DNA of 64,000 nucleotides. Origin: Qipengyuania flava. GTDB taxonomy: Bacteria; Pseudomonadota; Alphaproteobacteria; Sphingomonadales; Sphingomonadaceae. The notes beneath the pieces were generated by a model. The model ran no database searches and had not been told where the DNA came from. It saw only the letters and a program-made list of their open reading frames with translations. Numbering within the stretch: the stretch's first letter is position 1; every line of letters begins with the position of its first letter. Location: the NCBI RefSeq assembly GCF_011762005.1, contig NZ_JAASQU010000001.1, forward strand, positions 682,001-746,000, in the 5' to 3' direction. A program made the position numbers and the translations under genes. Positions 26,139-34,782 of this stretch are shown in pieces.

Positions 26139-26513
26139 ATGATCATGAAACATTTGCGCCCCCTCGCCCTTCTCGCTCTCGCGGCCAGCCTCGCCCATGC
26201 TCCCACTTCGGCGCAGGGGCGCCTGCTGCTGCTCGATCAGGGCGAATATGTCTGTGCGCTTCCCGGAGATGCGACCGGAGCGGCGTGGGTCGAACAGGAA
26301 GGGCGCGATTTCGCGATCACTGGAGGATCGAGCTATCGCACCGTGCGCGGCAGCGGAACCTATTTGATGGAAGGCAAGAACGTGATCTTCACGCGCGGAC
26401 CGATGCGCGGTGTGCAGATGCTGCGGCTGGGTTCGGGCATGCTGCAGGAGGTCGGGCGCGACGGCAAGCTGGGGCGGCTGCGTTGCCACCGCTCGGGTCC
26501 GCTCAAGCGCTGA
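26139..26513 (+). CDS. Small secreted protein of unknown function
   Basis: A 124-aa protein (MIMKHLRPL or, from 26145, MKHLRPL) with a clear signal peptide that ends at about SAQG, leaving an approximately 96-aa mature domain. Two Cys residues (YVCALPGD and RLRCHRSG) could form a disulfide in the periplasm. Sheet-forming stretches such as GSGTYLMEGKNVIFTRGPMRGVQMLRL dominate. No family is recognised. It is divergent from efp and convergent with the M23 peptidase, so it is transcribed alone. Confidence 0.7.
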   Translation: MIMKHLRPLALLALAASLAHAPTSAQGRLLLLDQGEYVCALPGDATGAAWVEQEGRDFAITGGSSYRTVRGSGTYLMEGKNVIFTRGPMRGVQMLRLGSGMLQEVGRDGKLGRLRCHRSGPLKR

Positions 26514-27203
26514 TCAGCGAGCGGTCAGCAGCGGATAGGGGTTCACCGCATTCGCGGGCTCCCACCATTCCGCATCTGTGGTCGTCTGCAGAATAGCGAA
26601 ATGCAGATGCGGCGTGTCGTCGGACGCGTTGCCCGAACTGCCCACTTCGCCAAGCCGCTGGCCGCGGCGCACGCGCTGTCCCTCGCGCAGTCCCTCAGCA
26701 TAGCCATCGAGATGCGCGTAATAGTAGATCGTCTGCCCGTCGACTGAACGCACGTAGATCGTGTTGCCCCCCGCATCCGAGCGGTACAGTTTCTCGACCT
26801 TGCCCGGGGCGGCCGAAAGCACGGTGGTGCCACGCGGTGCCATGATATCGATCGCCTCATGCAGCCGCGCGTTGTCACCGCGCGAATCGCTATAGGTATC
26901 GGTCAGGTCCGAGGGACGGATGTTCTGCACCGGGATAACCAGCTGGCGCGGCTGCCCGGTCTTGCTGGCGGTGGGCGCATCGAGGTCGAGCAACGTGGCC
27001 GGAACGGTTTCGCCTTCGCCTTCGGCGTTCGCCGCATTCTGATCGGTCGTCTCGGGGCTTGGTGCCACCTCGGCAGGGCGGGTCGTTCCGCGCTGGCTGG
27101 CGCTGGTCGCATTCTCGATCAGACTGCCGCCCGCGACAATCCAGATTGCGCTGGTGATCGTAGCGGTGATGACGATGGTGAGAATGCGATCGACGATGTT
27201 CAT
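26514..27203 (-). CDS. M23-family metallopeptidase (LytM-like)
   Basis: A 229-aa single-pass membrane or exported protein with an N-terminal hydrophobic segment (residues 6-28) and a low-complexity linker, followed by a LytM domain. Zn2+ ligands are visible: H115 and D119 in HEAID, H199 and H201 in HLHF, with the YYAHLDG and GSSGNASDDTPH loops between. All key residues are present, so it is probably an active D,D-endopeptidase that cuts peptidoglycan crosslinks. It lies 17 bases after the L,D-transpeptidase gene on the same strand, so the two are likely one operon. Confidence 0.85.
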   Translation of the reverse strand: MNIVDRILTIVITATITSAIWIVAGGSLIENATSASQRGTTRPAEVAPSPETTDQNAANAEGEGETVPATLLDLDAPTASKTGQPRQLVIPVQNIRPSDLTDTYSDSRGDNARLHEAIDIMAPRGTTVLSAAPGKVEKLYRSDAGGNTIYVRSVDGQTIYYYAHLDGYAEGLREGQRVRRGQRLGEVGSSGNASDDTPHLHFAILQTTTDAEWWEPANAVNPYPLLTAR

Positions 27204-27220
27204 GGGTACAGCCTAGCCCG

Positions 27221-28435
27221 TCACGCCTCGAAAATCACGCGTGTCGGCTGCGAAACCATTCCCGCCAGCCGTGCCGCATCCCAATTGGTCAGGCGAACAC
27301 AGCCGCTCGACTGGGCGCGGCCAATGGTTTCCGGATCGGGCGTGCCGTGAATTCCATAATGCTCCTTGCTCAGATCGATCCACACGACGCCGACGGGCGA
27401 GTTGGGGCCCGGGGGCAATTTATAGGTCGCTCCGTCCCCCTGCCCCAGCACCGCGGGATCATAGCTGTAGGGAGGGTTGTAGGCTTCGCCGAGAATGTCC
27501 CATTCGCCCAGCGGGAGCGGGAACTGACTGGAACCGGAGCTGACGGTGAACATGGCGACCAATTTGTCCCCCCGATAGGCCTTGAGCGTGTCTGCCGACT
27601 TGCTCACGACGATGCGATCGATCTCCGGCTGGTCGCTTCCAACGCCAAGCGCGGCCAACGTCTGTTGCCAGCCTTTGTCGGCAATCGCACCCGGTTCGAT
27701 TGCATCGCCACCGATGTTCGGCACGCGGATTTGCTGCCCGGGTCTGAAATACCCATCACCGGGTCGTTCGGTCGGCCGGGCATCGGCTTGGTCCCGGGCC
27801 GCCCCCGACCGCGCGGCAGGTGAAACACCCGCAGGACGGCCATCGGGGTTGAGCTGGCGCAATACCTCGACGGTGGTGTGGAAACGCTCCGCCAGTTTTT
27901 CATCCAGCGACGTGTATCCGAGATTGTCCGCCTCGGCCTTCCTGGCCGGATCTTTGGGAATTGGCTTGAACTGCGCATCTCCCCAGCTTGCCGGGATCGT
28001 CACCACTCGCGTAGCCGCAATGCGGTCCCAATCGGCCAAGGCGCGCTTGGTTTCATCATCGAGCTTGCCGGTTATCGCGAGGTCGTTTGCTTCCTGGAAC
28101 CCGGACAACGCGTTCTCGGTGCTCATGCCCATCTTGCCGTCGATCACACCGGGTCCGAAACCGATCCTATCGAGAACGACCTGCGCGCGCATGACCGGAC
28201 GATCTTCCGGATCTTCAATTTGTTCATCAGAACGGTCGGATGTGGCGATGGCACCGTCGTTCGATGCCATGCTGTCGGCATGATTGTCGTCGCTGTAGGT
28301 TTCGTAACCGGGGCCGCCACTCGGATCGACGGTGGCGGCGCTGCCGGTTTCGGCCTGCTCGGGATTGTCCTGGCCCTGCATCCCGCATGCAACAAGCGCG
28401 AATGTAGAAGCGGCGACGAACAGGGTGCGATGCAT
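27221..28435 (-). CDS. Lipoprotein L,D-transpeptidase (YkuD)
   Basis: A 404-aa protein with a lipobox (ALVACG, Cys17), a peptidoglycan-binding domain (about residues 80-135, MRAQVVLDRIGFGPGVIDGKMG), a LysM-like stretch and a C-terminal YkuD catalytic domain. The catalytic motif is intact: HGTPDPETIG with H363, and SSGCVRL with the nucleophile C379. It forms 3-3 crosslinks or anchors lipoproteins in the cell wall. The M23 peptidase follows directly, so the two remodel peptidoglycan together. Confidence 0.9.
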   Translation of the reverse strand: MHRTLFVAASTFALVACGMQGQDNPEQAETGSAATVDPSGGPGYETYSDDNHADSMASNDGAIATSDRSDEQIEDPEDRPVMRAQVVLDRIGFGPGVIDGKMGMSTENALSGFQEANDLAITGKLDDETKRALADWDRIAATRVVTIPASWGDAQFKPIPKDPARKAEADNLGYTSLDEKLAERFHTTVEVLRQLNPDGRPAGVSPAARSGAARDQADARPTERPGDGYFRPGQQIRVPNIGGDAIEPGAIADKGWQQTLAALGVGSDQPEIDRIVVSKSADTLKAYRGDKLVAMFTVSSGSSQFPLPLGEWDILGEAYNPPYSYDPAVLGQGDGATYKLPPGPNSPVGVVWIDLSKEHYGIHGTPDPETIGRAQSSGCVRLTNWDAARLAGMVSQPTRVIFEA

Positions 28436-28492
28436 AGAATACCTCTGCTGATGGAGGAGCGCGACCCGCCCGCCCCTTTCAGCAGAACCAAC

Positions 28493-29116
28493 TCATGCCT
28501 TGCCGATTTGCTCCGCGAAGGCTTTCACCGCAGCGACCTCGTCGCCGTTCCAGACCGCGCCCGATACGGCGAGAAAATCGGCTCCCGCAGCGATCAGCGG
28601 CGCGCAGTTCTCGGGCGTGATCCCACCGATCGCGACACAGGGTATTTCGAACAGCGTGCTCCACCATTCGAGGATTTCGGGTGCGGGGCGGTGTTCGCTC
28701 TGCTTGGTCGTGCTTGCGAAGAAGGCGCCGAACGCGACATAATCGGCCCCTGCTTCGCCGGCTTCCATCGCCAAATGCTTCGACGCGTGACAGGTTACCC
28801 CGATCTGCGCTTCGCGGCCCAGTTCCTCGCGCGCCTCTCGCGGGTCTCCGTCTCCCTGCCCCAGATGAACGCCGTCGGCGCCAAGCCGTTTCGCCAGTGC
28901 CACATCGTCATTGACGATGAACGCCACCTCGCGTGCGGCGCAGATGGTTTGCAACGGCTCTGCGAGACGCGCCGCCTCGTGCTGGTCAACGCCCTTCACG
29001 CGGAACTGGAAGGCGGTGATGATCCCCGGACCTGCATCGAGCGCGCGTTCGAGCCGCAGGGGAAACTCGCCCGACACGTCGAGCGGCGAAATGAGATAGA
29101 GTTGGCAATCGGTCAT
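28493..29116 (-). CDS. thiE: Thiamine phosphate synthase
   Basis: A 207-aa TIM-barrel enzyme that joins HMP-pyrophosphate to thiazole phosphate. Supporting blocks are FQFRVKG, ADGVHLGQGD, GVTCHASKHL, YVAFGAFF, VAIGGITPEN and GADFLAVSGAVW (the phosphate-binding loops of the barrel). Standard length for the family. No TPP riboswitch is visible upstream. No other thi gene is near it. Confidence 0.9.
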   Translation of the reverse strand: MTDCQLYLISPLDVSGEFPLRLERALDAGPGIITAFQFRVKGVDQHEAARLAEPLQTICAAREVAFIVNDDVALAKRLGADGVHLGQGDGDPREAREELGREAQIGVTCHASKHLAMEAGEAGADYVAFGAFFASTTKQSEHRPAPEILEWWSTLFEIPCVAIGGITPENCAPLIAAGADFLAVSGAVWNGDEVAAVKAFAEQIGKA

Positions 29117-29196
29117 TGGTGCCGGTCATTAAAGCGGTTCGCGCACCGCGTCACCTGTTCAGGCATGCGAAAGCGCAGGCGCGTTCTAGCACTCCT

Positions 29197-29589
29197 ATGA
29201 AAGCCTATCTCGCTGCCGCATTGATCGCCCCGCTGACCGCCGCCTGCGCGATCATTCCCGACACGCCGCGTTCGAACGGAGATGCCGCCCGGCAGGGCAC
29301 GGCAGTGGCGATCAACGCCCCCGTCTGGGCGGGGGATACGATCCTGACCCCGCTCGCCGTGACCGAGGACAGCCGTTGTCCTGCAAATGCGCGCTGCGTC
29401 TGGCCCGGCAAGATTACCGTCTCGACGCGTGTCGCGGCCACGCACTGGGTGCAGACCGCCCCGCTTACACTGGGTGAGCCCTACACGGTCATGGGTCGCA
29501 CCTATGTACTGGTATCAGCCACGCCGGGGCAGACCGCCGACCGGGAGATCCCGGCCGGCGACTACCGTTTCGTATTCGAGCGACGCTAG
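29197..29589 (+). CDS. Small lipoprotein of unknown function
   Basis: A 130-aa protein with a lipoprotein signal (MKAYLAAALIAPLTAACA, lipobox LTAAC). The mature part has beta strand patterns, a CPANARC motif (two Cys three residues apart or so) and VWPGKITVSTRVA. It resembles the many small sphingomonad envelope lipoproteins with no name. The frame is open upstream, but the start at 29197 begins the signal peptide. It sits between divergent thiE and convergent fba. Confidence 0.7.
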   Translation: MKAYLAAALIAPLTAACAIIPDTPRSNGDAARQGTAVAINAPVWAGDTILTPLAVTEDSRCPANARCVWPGKITVSTRVAATHWVQTAPLTLGEPYTVMGRTYVLVSATPGQTADREIPAGDYRFVFERR

Positions 29590-29593
29590 GCGA

Positions 29594-30481
29594 TCAGGCG
29601 ACGCTGGCGGCGTGGATCTGGTCGATCGCGCCCGACAGCGTCCCGTCGAATTCCTCGTCGCTCTGCGTGGCGCGAAGATCCTGCAGCAAGCCGCGGCTGA
29701 AGCTGGCGATCATGCCGGGGTTCTTGGCCAGTTCGCTGCAGGCTTCCTCGGTCGAATAGCCACCCGACAGCGCGACCACGCGCAGGACCTTGGGATGGTT
29801 GGTCAGCCCGCCATAGATCCCGGCTTCCTTGGGGATCGACAGCTTGAGCATGATCTGCTGGCCTTGGGGCAGCGAAACAAGGCCTTCCTCGATCGCTTCG
29901 AGCATGATCTTCTCGCCCTCCGCACGGTCGGCGGCGGTGATGTCGTATTCCGGCTCGAGCATCGGGACAAGGCCGCAGGACAGGATGCGCGCGCCTTCTG
30001 CGAACTGCTGCCGCACAGCTTCCTTGATCCCGGCCGGATTGGCCGACTTGATCACCGAACGCATCTTGGTGCCGAAGACGCCCAGTTCGCGCGCGCGGTT
30101 GCACATCTCTTCCAGGCCCGGATTGGGCTTCATCAGCTGCGCACCGTCACGCTCGTCCTCGAGGCCCTTGTCGACCTTGAGGAAGGGGACGATGCCGCGC
30201 TCCTTGAGCCGCGCGGGCACGCTCTTGCCGCCGCTCTGGCCTTCCATGGTCTTCTCGAACAGGATCGCCCCGATGACCTTGCCATTGCCGAAGCACGGGC
30301 TTTCGATGATCCGCTGGCGCATCTCGTGGATCAGGCCGAACATTTCGTCTTCGGTCGTCCAGGCGTCATCCGCGACACCGTAGCCCTTGAGCGCCTTGGG
30401 GGTCGAACCGCCCGACTGGTCGAGCGCTGCGATAAAGCCCTGGCCGTCGGCAATTCGTGCCTTCATGTCATCGAACGTCAT
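29594..30481 (-). CDS. Class I fructose-bisphosphate aldolase
   Basis: A 295-aa Schiff-base aldolase that splits fructose-1,6-bisphosphate in glycolysis. Family blocks include ALDQSGGSTPKALKGYG, ILFEKTMEGQ, VPFLKVDKGL, EPEYDI, LKLSIPKEAG (Schiff-base lysine) and LSGGYS. This is the short class I form of proteobacteria rather than the class II zinc enzyme. The pgk-gap-tkt genes lie 4.3 kb upstream on the same strand, with the halogenase pair in between. A possible operator (GTATGC-N6-GCATAC) lies in its promoter. Confidence 0.93.
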   Translation of the reverse strand: MTFDDMKARIADGQGFIAALDQSGGSTPKALKGYGVADDAWTTEDEMFGLIHEMRQRIIESPCFGNGKVIGAILFEKTMEGQSGGKSVPARLKERGIVPFLKVDKGLEDERDGAQLMKPNPGLEEMCNRARELGVFGTKMRSVIKSANPAGIKEAVRQQFAEGARILSCGLVPMLEPEYDITAADRAEGEKIMLEAIEEGLVSLPQGQQIMLKLSIPKEAGIYGGLTNHPKVLRVVALSGGYSTEEACSELAKNPGMIASFSRGLLQDLRATQSDEEFDGTLSGAIDQIHAASVA

Positions 30482-30516
30482 CTGGAAACCCCGTCGCTAA
30501 AGAGTGGTATGAATTC

Positions 30517-30534
30517 GTATGCTGCGCCGCATAC
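30517..30534. promoter_or_regulatory. Inverted repeat upstream of the aldolase gene
   Basis: GTATGC, six bases, GCATAC, located 36-53 bases upstream of the aldolase start. A further GTATG lies just beside it (30508-30512). Candidate operator of unknown regulator. Confidence 0.35.
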
Positions 30535-30587
30535 AAAGGGTTCTTTGACCCTGCAACTGGGGGCGGCAACTAATTGCGGTCAGTCCG

Positions 30588-31934
30588 TCAGCCCCGTGCG
30601 ATGCGCGCGTCGAATTCTGCCTGCGAAGACATTTCCCGCAGGGTCTGGTCGAGTTGGGCACGCACGGTGCCGAGGGCGCGATCGAGTTGGCGTGGATCGA
30701 AGGCATCGGCGCGGCGGTCGTGGCTTCGCGGGACAACGCCGGAGGCCATCAGCAGATCGATCCAGAACTGCCGGTCGACGATCTCGCCATCGAATTCGGG
30801 CAGCCGCCCCCGGTTGCGGAACTGGTCGATTCGTAGCCGCAAGGCTTCGGGAACCGGGCTCGCGCGCACCGCCTGCCACTCTTGCTCGCTGCGCGTGTTC
30901 AACGCCAGTGGCGCGGCGACGAGTTCGCCCAGGCGTTCGATCGTTCGCGCATGCAGCGCGTTGAACCGGCGCGCCTCCACGGTCATATCCCGCGTGGCGG
31001 GCAGGCATTGCACCAGATGCAGTGCGTGTGCGAGCAACAGGCGGCTATCGGCCGAGAACAGCCCGCTTATTTGCCCAGCGGCAGGACCAAGGCGGAGGTG
31101 ATTGCCTTGCCATGGAGCCGCGAGCGCAAAGGGGCGCGACAGGTCCCCCTCACCACGCGGCTTCAGGTGATATGCTGGCAGCGGCTGCCCCGCGCGCAGT
31201 TCGAAAGCGATACCGCGCGACTGCGCTGTTTCCAGCAGCGGCAGTGGAATCGCATCACCTCGGGCCGAGTCGGGATCGAGCGGGCGAAGGTCGACCAGGA
31301 GGCCGGTTTCGAGCCGCTCGCCGCCTTCCAGGCGGACCGTACTGACGATTTCGCCTTCCCCTCTCTCCAACGCGATAGCCGTAGCTTTGTGCCGCACGAC
31401 ATTTGGCGCGGCGCAGCCCCTGTCCAGCGCCTCTGCCAACGTCGCGCGATCGAGTAATGCGAGCGGGCCTAGCATGGCCAGCGGCGTGTCGGGGCCGTCG
31501 GCGGGCAGCGCCATCTTCCCGCTTTCCGCCGCGCGCGCGCAAAAGCCAAAGCCGCGATAAAGCTCGGCCAGCCGGTCGAGCGCGCCCGCCTGCGCTGCGA
31601 CGCGGCGCAGAATTTGGTGCAGCGCGAGTCCGGCGATTGCGGGCAGGTCTCCCGAGGGCGCAGCAACGATAGGTTTGCCGTCCTCGCGCAGTCCGTCGAG
31701 CGCGAAGCCGAGCGTGAACCGCGCCCCGGCCGCGGCCAGTTCGGCAACTCCCCAGCCCAGCGCGCCGAAGTAGCGATCGTCCACCGGCAGCAATGCAAGC
31801 GAAGAGGCAGATGCCGACTGCTCGATCACGTGGACCGTCAAATGCGGCGGTAGCTGCGAGGCGAGCAAACCCGCGACCGGCCAGATATCCTCGTAGCCGC
31901 CAACGACCACGATCGTGCCGCATTCGCCCGTCAT
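30588..31934 (-). CDS. Degenerate tryptophan-halogenase-like protein
   Basis: A 448-aa paralogue of the neighbouring halogenase. The C-terminal third aligns with it clearly: both have FN or NRL..., EERIxxL/RDFLVLHY-like helices, a Trp-Q-A/R pair (EEFWQAMRA versus EQEWQAVRA), LRIDQFRNRGRLPEF and VVPRxxDPRADAF. The N-terminus reads VVVGGYEDIWPVAGLL in place of the FAD motif GGGTAGW, and neither the catalytic Lys motif nor the WxWxIP motif is visible. It is therefore unlikely to halogenate. It overlaps the intact gene by four bases (ATGA), so it may be a partner or regulatory subunit. Confidence 0.75.
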   Translation of the reverse strand: MTGECGTIVVVGGYEDIWPVAGLLASQLPPHLTVHVIEQSASASSLALLPVDDRYFGALGWGVAELAAAGARFTLGFALDGLREDGKPIVAAPSGDLPAIAGLALHQILRRVAAQAGALDRLAELYRGFGFCARAAESGKMALPADGPDTPLAMLGPLALLDRATLAEALDRGCAAPNVVRHKATAIALERGEGEIVSTVRLEGGERLETGLLVDLRPLDPDSARGDAIPLPLLETAQSRGIAFELRAGQPLPAYHLKPRGEGDLSRPFALAAPWQGNHLRLGPAAGQISGLFSADSRLLLAHALHLVQCLPATRDMTVEARRFNALHARTIERLGELVAAPLALNTRSEQEWQAVRASPVPEALRLRIDQFRNRGRLPEFDGEIVDRQFWIDLLMASGVVPRSHDRRADAFDPRQLDRALGTVRAQLDQTLREMSSQAEFDARIARG

Positions 31935-33451
31935 TGCCCGGCCCTGTAAACATAACGAGCCCCTGCCCGCTCCAGAAAGTCCAGATGCAGTGGCCTTGCG
32001 GCGGCGTCATCGGCGATCTTACCGTGAATGGCAGTCAGCCTCTTGCCCAGTTCGTCCGCATTCATCGCATCGGCCCGCGGGTCCCATCTGCGGGGGACCA
32101 CGTTCTGACCGAGGAATACCGATATCCAGCTGACCGGCTGGAAAAGGCCGTCGGCGTAATCGGGCAGGATCGCCCGCTCACGGAAATCCTCTATCCGTGC
32201 CGAGAGGCTGTCAGGCAGGGGCATAGCGCGCATAGCCTGCCAGAATTCCTCTTCGCGCTGGTTGGCGACATAGTGGAGCACGAGGAAGTCGCGGATGCGC
32301 TCGAACTCAAGGTCCATCAGCCGATTGTATTCGCGCCGGTCAGCCTCCTCGATGGCAGTATGGGGGAACAGCTCGACCAGATTGAGAATGCCGCTCTGGA
32401 TGAGATCGATACTGGTCGATTCCAGCGGTTCGAGAAACCCGCCCGCAAGCCCTATCGCCACGCAATTACTACGCCACAACGCGCTGCGGCGTCCGGTGGT
32501 GAAGCGGAGCTGGCGCGGCTCTGCGCCGGGCTCTCCCTCCAGATTGGCCATCAGGGCCTCGGCCGCGTCCATATCGTCCCAGAAAGCGTCGCAATAGACC
32601 AAGCCATTGCCCACGCGGTGCTGCAGTGGGATGCGCCACTGCCACCCCGCAGCCCGCGCGGTCGCCCGCGTGTAAGGCCCATAATCGCCGCCATTCGCAC
32701 AGGGCACGGCGAAGGCCCGGTTGCAGGGTAGCCAGTTGCTCCAGTCCTCGAAGCTTGTTTCCAGCGTCTCACCGATCAGAAGCGCGCGAAAGCCCGAGCA
32801 GTCGATGAACAGATCGCCCCTTATGGCTGCCCCATCTTCGAGGCTGACCGCTGAAATGGCGCCGCTCTCGCTGTCGCGAGCGACATCGACGATCCGGCCT
32901 TCGCGCCGCACCACGCCCGCCGATTGCGCATGTTCCGAGAGCCAGGCCGCATAAAGACCGGCATCGAACTGGAAAGCGTAGTCATAGGGCTGGCGCGTTC
33001 CACTGGCATCAGGCGGTTCGAAACGGCCTTGCAGCGCGGCCATGATCGGCAGGCAATATTGGCCGATCGGCGCGACCATCCCCCGCGCATGCGCGCGCGC
33101 CCAGTAATCAACGAACGATGCGGACCCGATCTCCTGCCCGAAGCGCCCGAAGGGATGGATGTAGCTGTCGCCCACCCGCCCCCAGTCGCGGAACTCGATC
33201 CCCAGTTTGATGGTCGCCGCAGTGCGCGCCATCATCTCACGCTCGTCGATCCCCAGCAGGCTGTTGAATCGGCGGATTTGCGGCAGGGTCGCTTCGCCGA
33301 CGCCGACCGTGCCGATCGCCGCAGATTCGACCAGCGTGATCGCCAGTCCCGTGCCGCCAAGCAACCGCGCAAGCGCGGCGGCGGTCATCCAGCCCGCGGT
33401 CCCCCCGCCGACGATCACCACATTCCTAATTGTCTGCGCCCGCTCCGTCAT
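31931..33451 (-). CDS. FAD-dependent tryptophan halogenase-like enzyme
   Basis: A 506-aa flavin-dependent halogenase-family protein. FAD-binding GGGTAGW is at about residues 15-21, the active-site Lys is K82 (TIKLGIEF), WQWRIPLQH carries the WxWxIP motif, and FLEPLESTSI carries the catalytic Glu. All residues needed for halogenation are present, although many proteins of this type near TonB receptors have no proven substrate. It is the first gene of a two-gene unit with a degenerate paralogue and is divergent from a flavodoxin-fold oxidoreductase. That oxidoreductase could supply FADH2, though this is only an inference. Confidence 0.85.
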   Translation of the reverse strand: MTERAQTIRNVVIVGGGTAGWMTAAALARLLGGTGLAITLVESAAIGTVGVGEATLPQIRRFNSLLGIDEREMMARTAATIKLGIEFRDWGRVGDSYIHPFGRFGQEIGSASFVDYWARAHARGMVAPIGQYCLPIMAALQGRFEPPDASGTRQPYDYAFQFDAGLYAAWLSEHAQSAGVVRREGRIVDVARDSESGAISAVSLEDGAAIRGDLFIDCSGFRALLIGETLETSFEDWSNWLPCNRAFAVPCANGGDYGPYTRATARAAGWQWRIPLQHRVGNGLVYCDAFWDDMDAAEALMANLEGEPGAEPRQLRFTTGRRSALWRSNCVAIGLAGGFLEPLESTSIDLIQSGILNLVELFPHTAIEEADRREYNRLMDLEFERIRDFLVLHYVANQREEEFWQAMRAMPLPDSLSARIEDFRERAILPDYADGLFQPVSWISVFLGQNVVPRRWDPRADAMNADELGKRLTAIHGKIADDAAARPLHLDFLERAGARYVYRAGQ

Positions 33452-33545
33452 GGCCCCGGCTTACCAGACCCGCAACGGCCGACAAGCGTGCGGGCACCAA
33501 TCCGCCTGCCCACGCGTAGATGGCGCAAAGGCGAAAGGATGCTTC

Positions 33546-34304
33546 ATGCTCGATGCGACCCAGGAAAAGCTGTGCGACGACAATCTGACCGATTATTCCG
33601 ATCTGAAGGCGCTGACGATCAATTGCACGCTCAAGCCTAGCCCCGGCGGCTCGCATACCGACAAGTTGCTGGGCGTTGCCGAAGCGATCCTAGTGCGCAA
33701 CGGCATCACCCTCGAGCAGGTACGGCTGGTGGATCACGACATCGCGCCGGGGGTCTATCCCGACATGACCGAACACGGTGCGGAACGCGACGACTGGCCT
33801 GCGATCTGGGAAAAGGTCGCGGACGCGGATATCCTCATCGTGGGCACGCCGATCTGGCTGGGCGAGAAAAGTTCGGTCTGCCAGCGATTGATCGAACGGC
33901 TCTATGCGCATTCGGGCCAGACCAACGACAAGGGGCAATATGCCTTCTACGGCAAGGTCGGCGGCTGCGTGGTCACCGGCAATGAGGACGGCATAAAGCA
34001 CATCGGCATGGGCGTGCTCTATTCGCTGCAGCATGTCGGTTACACGATACCGCCGCAGGCCGACGCCGGATGGGTCGGCGAGGCCGGACCCGGGCCCAGC
34101 TATGGCGACCCGAAGGAGAATGGCGAGGGATACGAAGGCTTCGACAACGACTTCACCCGCCGCAATACCACCTTCATGACGTGGAACCTGATGCATTTTG
34201 CCCGCATGCTCAAGGATGCGGGCGGCATTCCCGCGTGGGGCAATTCGCTCGATCTGTGGCAGGAAGGCCGCCGTTTCGACGCCCCCAATCCCGAATATCG
34301 CTGA
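33546..34304 (+). CDS. Flavodoxin-fold NAD(P)H-dependent oxidoreductase
   Basis: A 252-aa protein with the NADPH-dependent FMN reductase fold. The flavin site shows NCTLKPSPGGSHTDKLL near the N-terminus and LIVGTPIWLGEKSSVCQRLIERL in the middle. The C-terminal region is rich in Gly and aromatic residues. The reading frame is open to 33207, but homology and the ribosome site (GAAAGGA) support 33546. It is divergent from the halogenase pair, with 94 bases between. A partner role as flavin reductase is possible but untested. Confidence 0.8.
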   Translation: MLDATQEKLCDDNLTDYSDLKALTINCTLKPSPGGSHTDKLLGVAEAILVRNGITLEQVRLVDHDIAPGVYPDMTEHGAERDDWPAIWEKVADADILIVGTPIWLGEKSSVCQRLIERLYAHSGQTNDKGQYAFYGKVGGCVVTGNEDGIKHIGMGVLYSLQHVGYTIPPQADAGWVGEAGPGPSYGDPKENGEGYEGFDNDFTRRNTTFMTWNLMHFARMLKDAGGIPAWGNSLDLWQEGRRFDAPNPEYR

Positions 34305-34326
34305 TCCGCAGACGCGGCACACCGCC

Positions 34327-34782
34327 CTAACGGCGAGTGATCTTCCGGATGATGCCGTTGAAGCTTAGTACCGGCTTGCTATCGGCGCGGATCATGCCGA
34401 CGACATAGATCGTCTTGCCGCCCGCGCGGACGACTTCACCGCGCGCCTCGATCAGCTGGCCGACGCTGGCCGGGTCGAGGAAATCGCCCGCGAGATGCAT
34501 GGTGACGCCATGCGATCCGGCGAGTTCGTCGGTCGCGATCGTGAATATCGCGCTGTCGGCAAAGGTCATCATGCAGCCGCCGTGCATGAAGCCCGCGCCA
34601 TTCATGTGGCGCTCTTCCGCGCGAAAGGCGGCGACCATGCCACCATCGGCCTCGCGCCGTTCGTAGAACGGGCCCGCGCGCTGTTCGAAGGCATCGCTCT
34701 GCCAGGTCGACCAGCCCGCCCATTCGCCCTCGGTAACAGGTACAAGCCCGCCGCTCGCGCCGACTGCTTCGTTCTCACTCAT
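34327..34782 (-). CDS. PaaI-type hotdog thioesterase
   Basis: A 151-aa acyl-CoA thioesterase of the hotdog fold. The active-site region is HMNGAGFMHGGCMMTFADSAIF, followed by a strand with GVTMHLAGDFLDPA. The start at 34782 overlaps the pgk stop by four bases (ATGA), so it is translated with pgk. The substrate is unknown. The upstream longer frame is antisense-like and rejected. Confidence 0.82.
   Translation of the reverse strand: MSENEAVGASGGLVPVTEGEWAGWSTWQSDAFEQRAGPFYERREADGGMVAAFRAEERHMNGAGFMHGGCMMTFADSAIFTIATDELAGSHGVTMHLAGDFLDPASVGQLIEARGEVVRAGGKTIYVVGMIRADSKPVLSFNGIIRKITRR

Noticed and set aside
28436-28492. TPP riboswitch near thiE
   Set aside because: The leader of thiE begins at 29117 and no TPP aptamer signature is seen there; the gap between the transpeptidase and thiE holds nothing.
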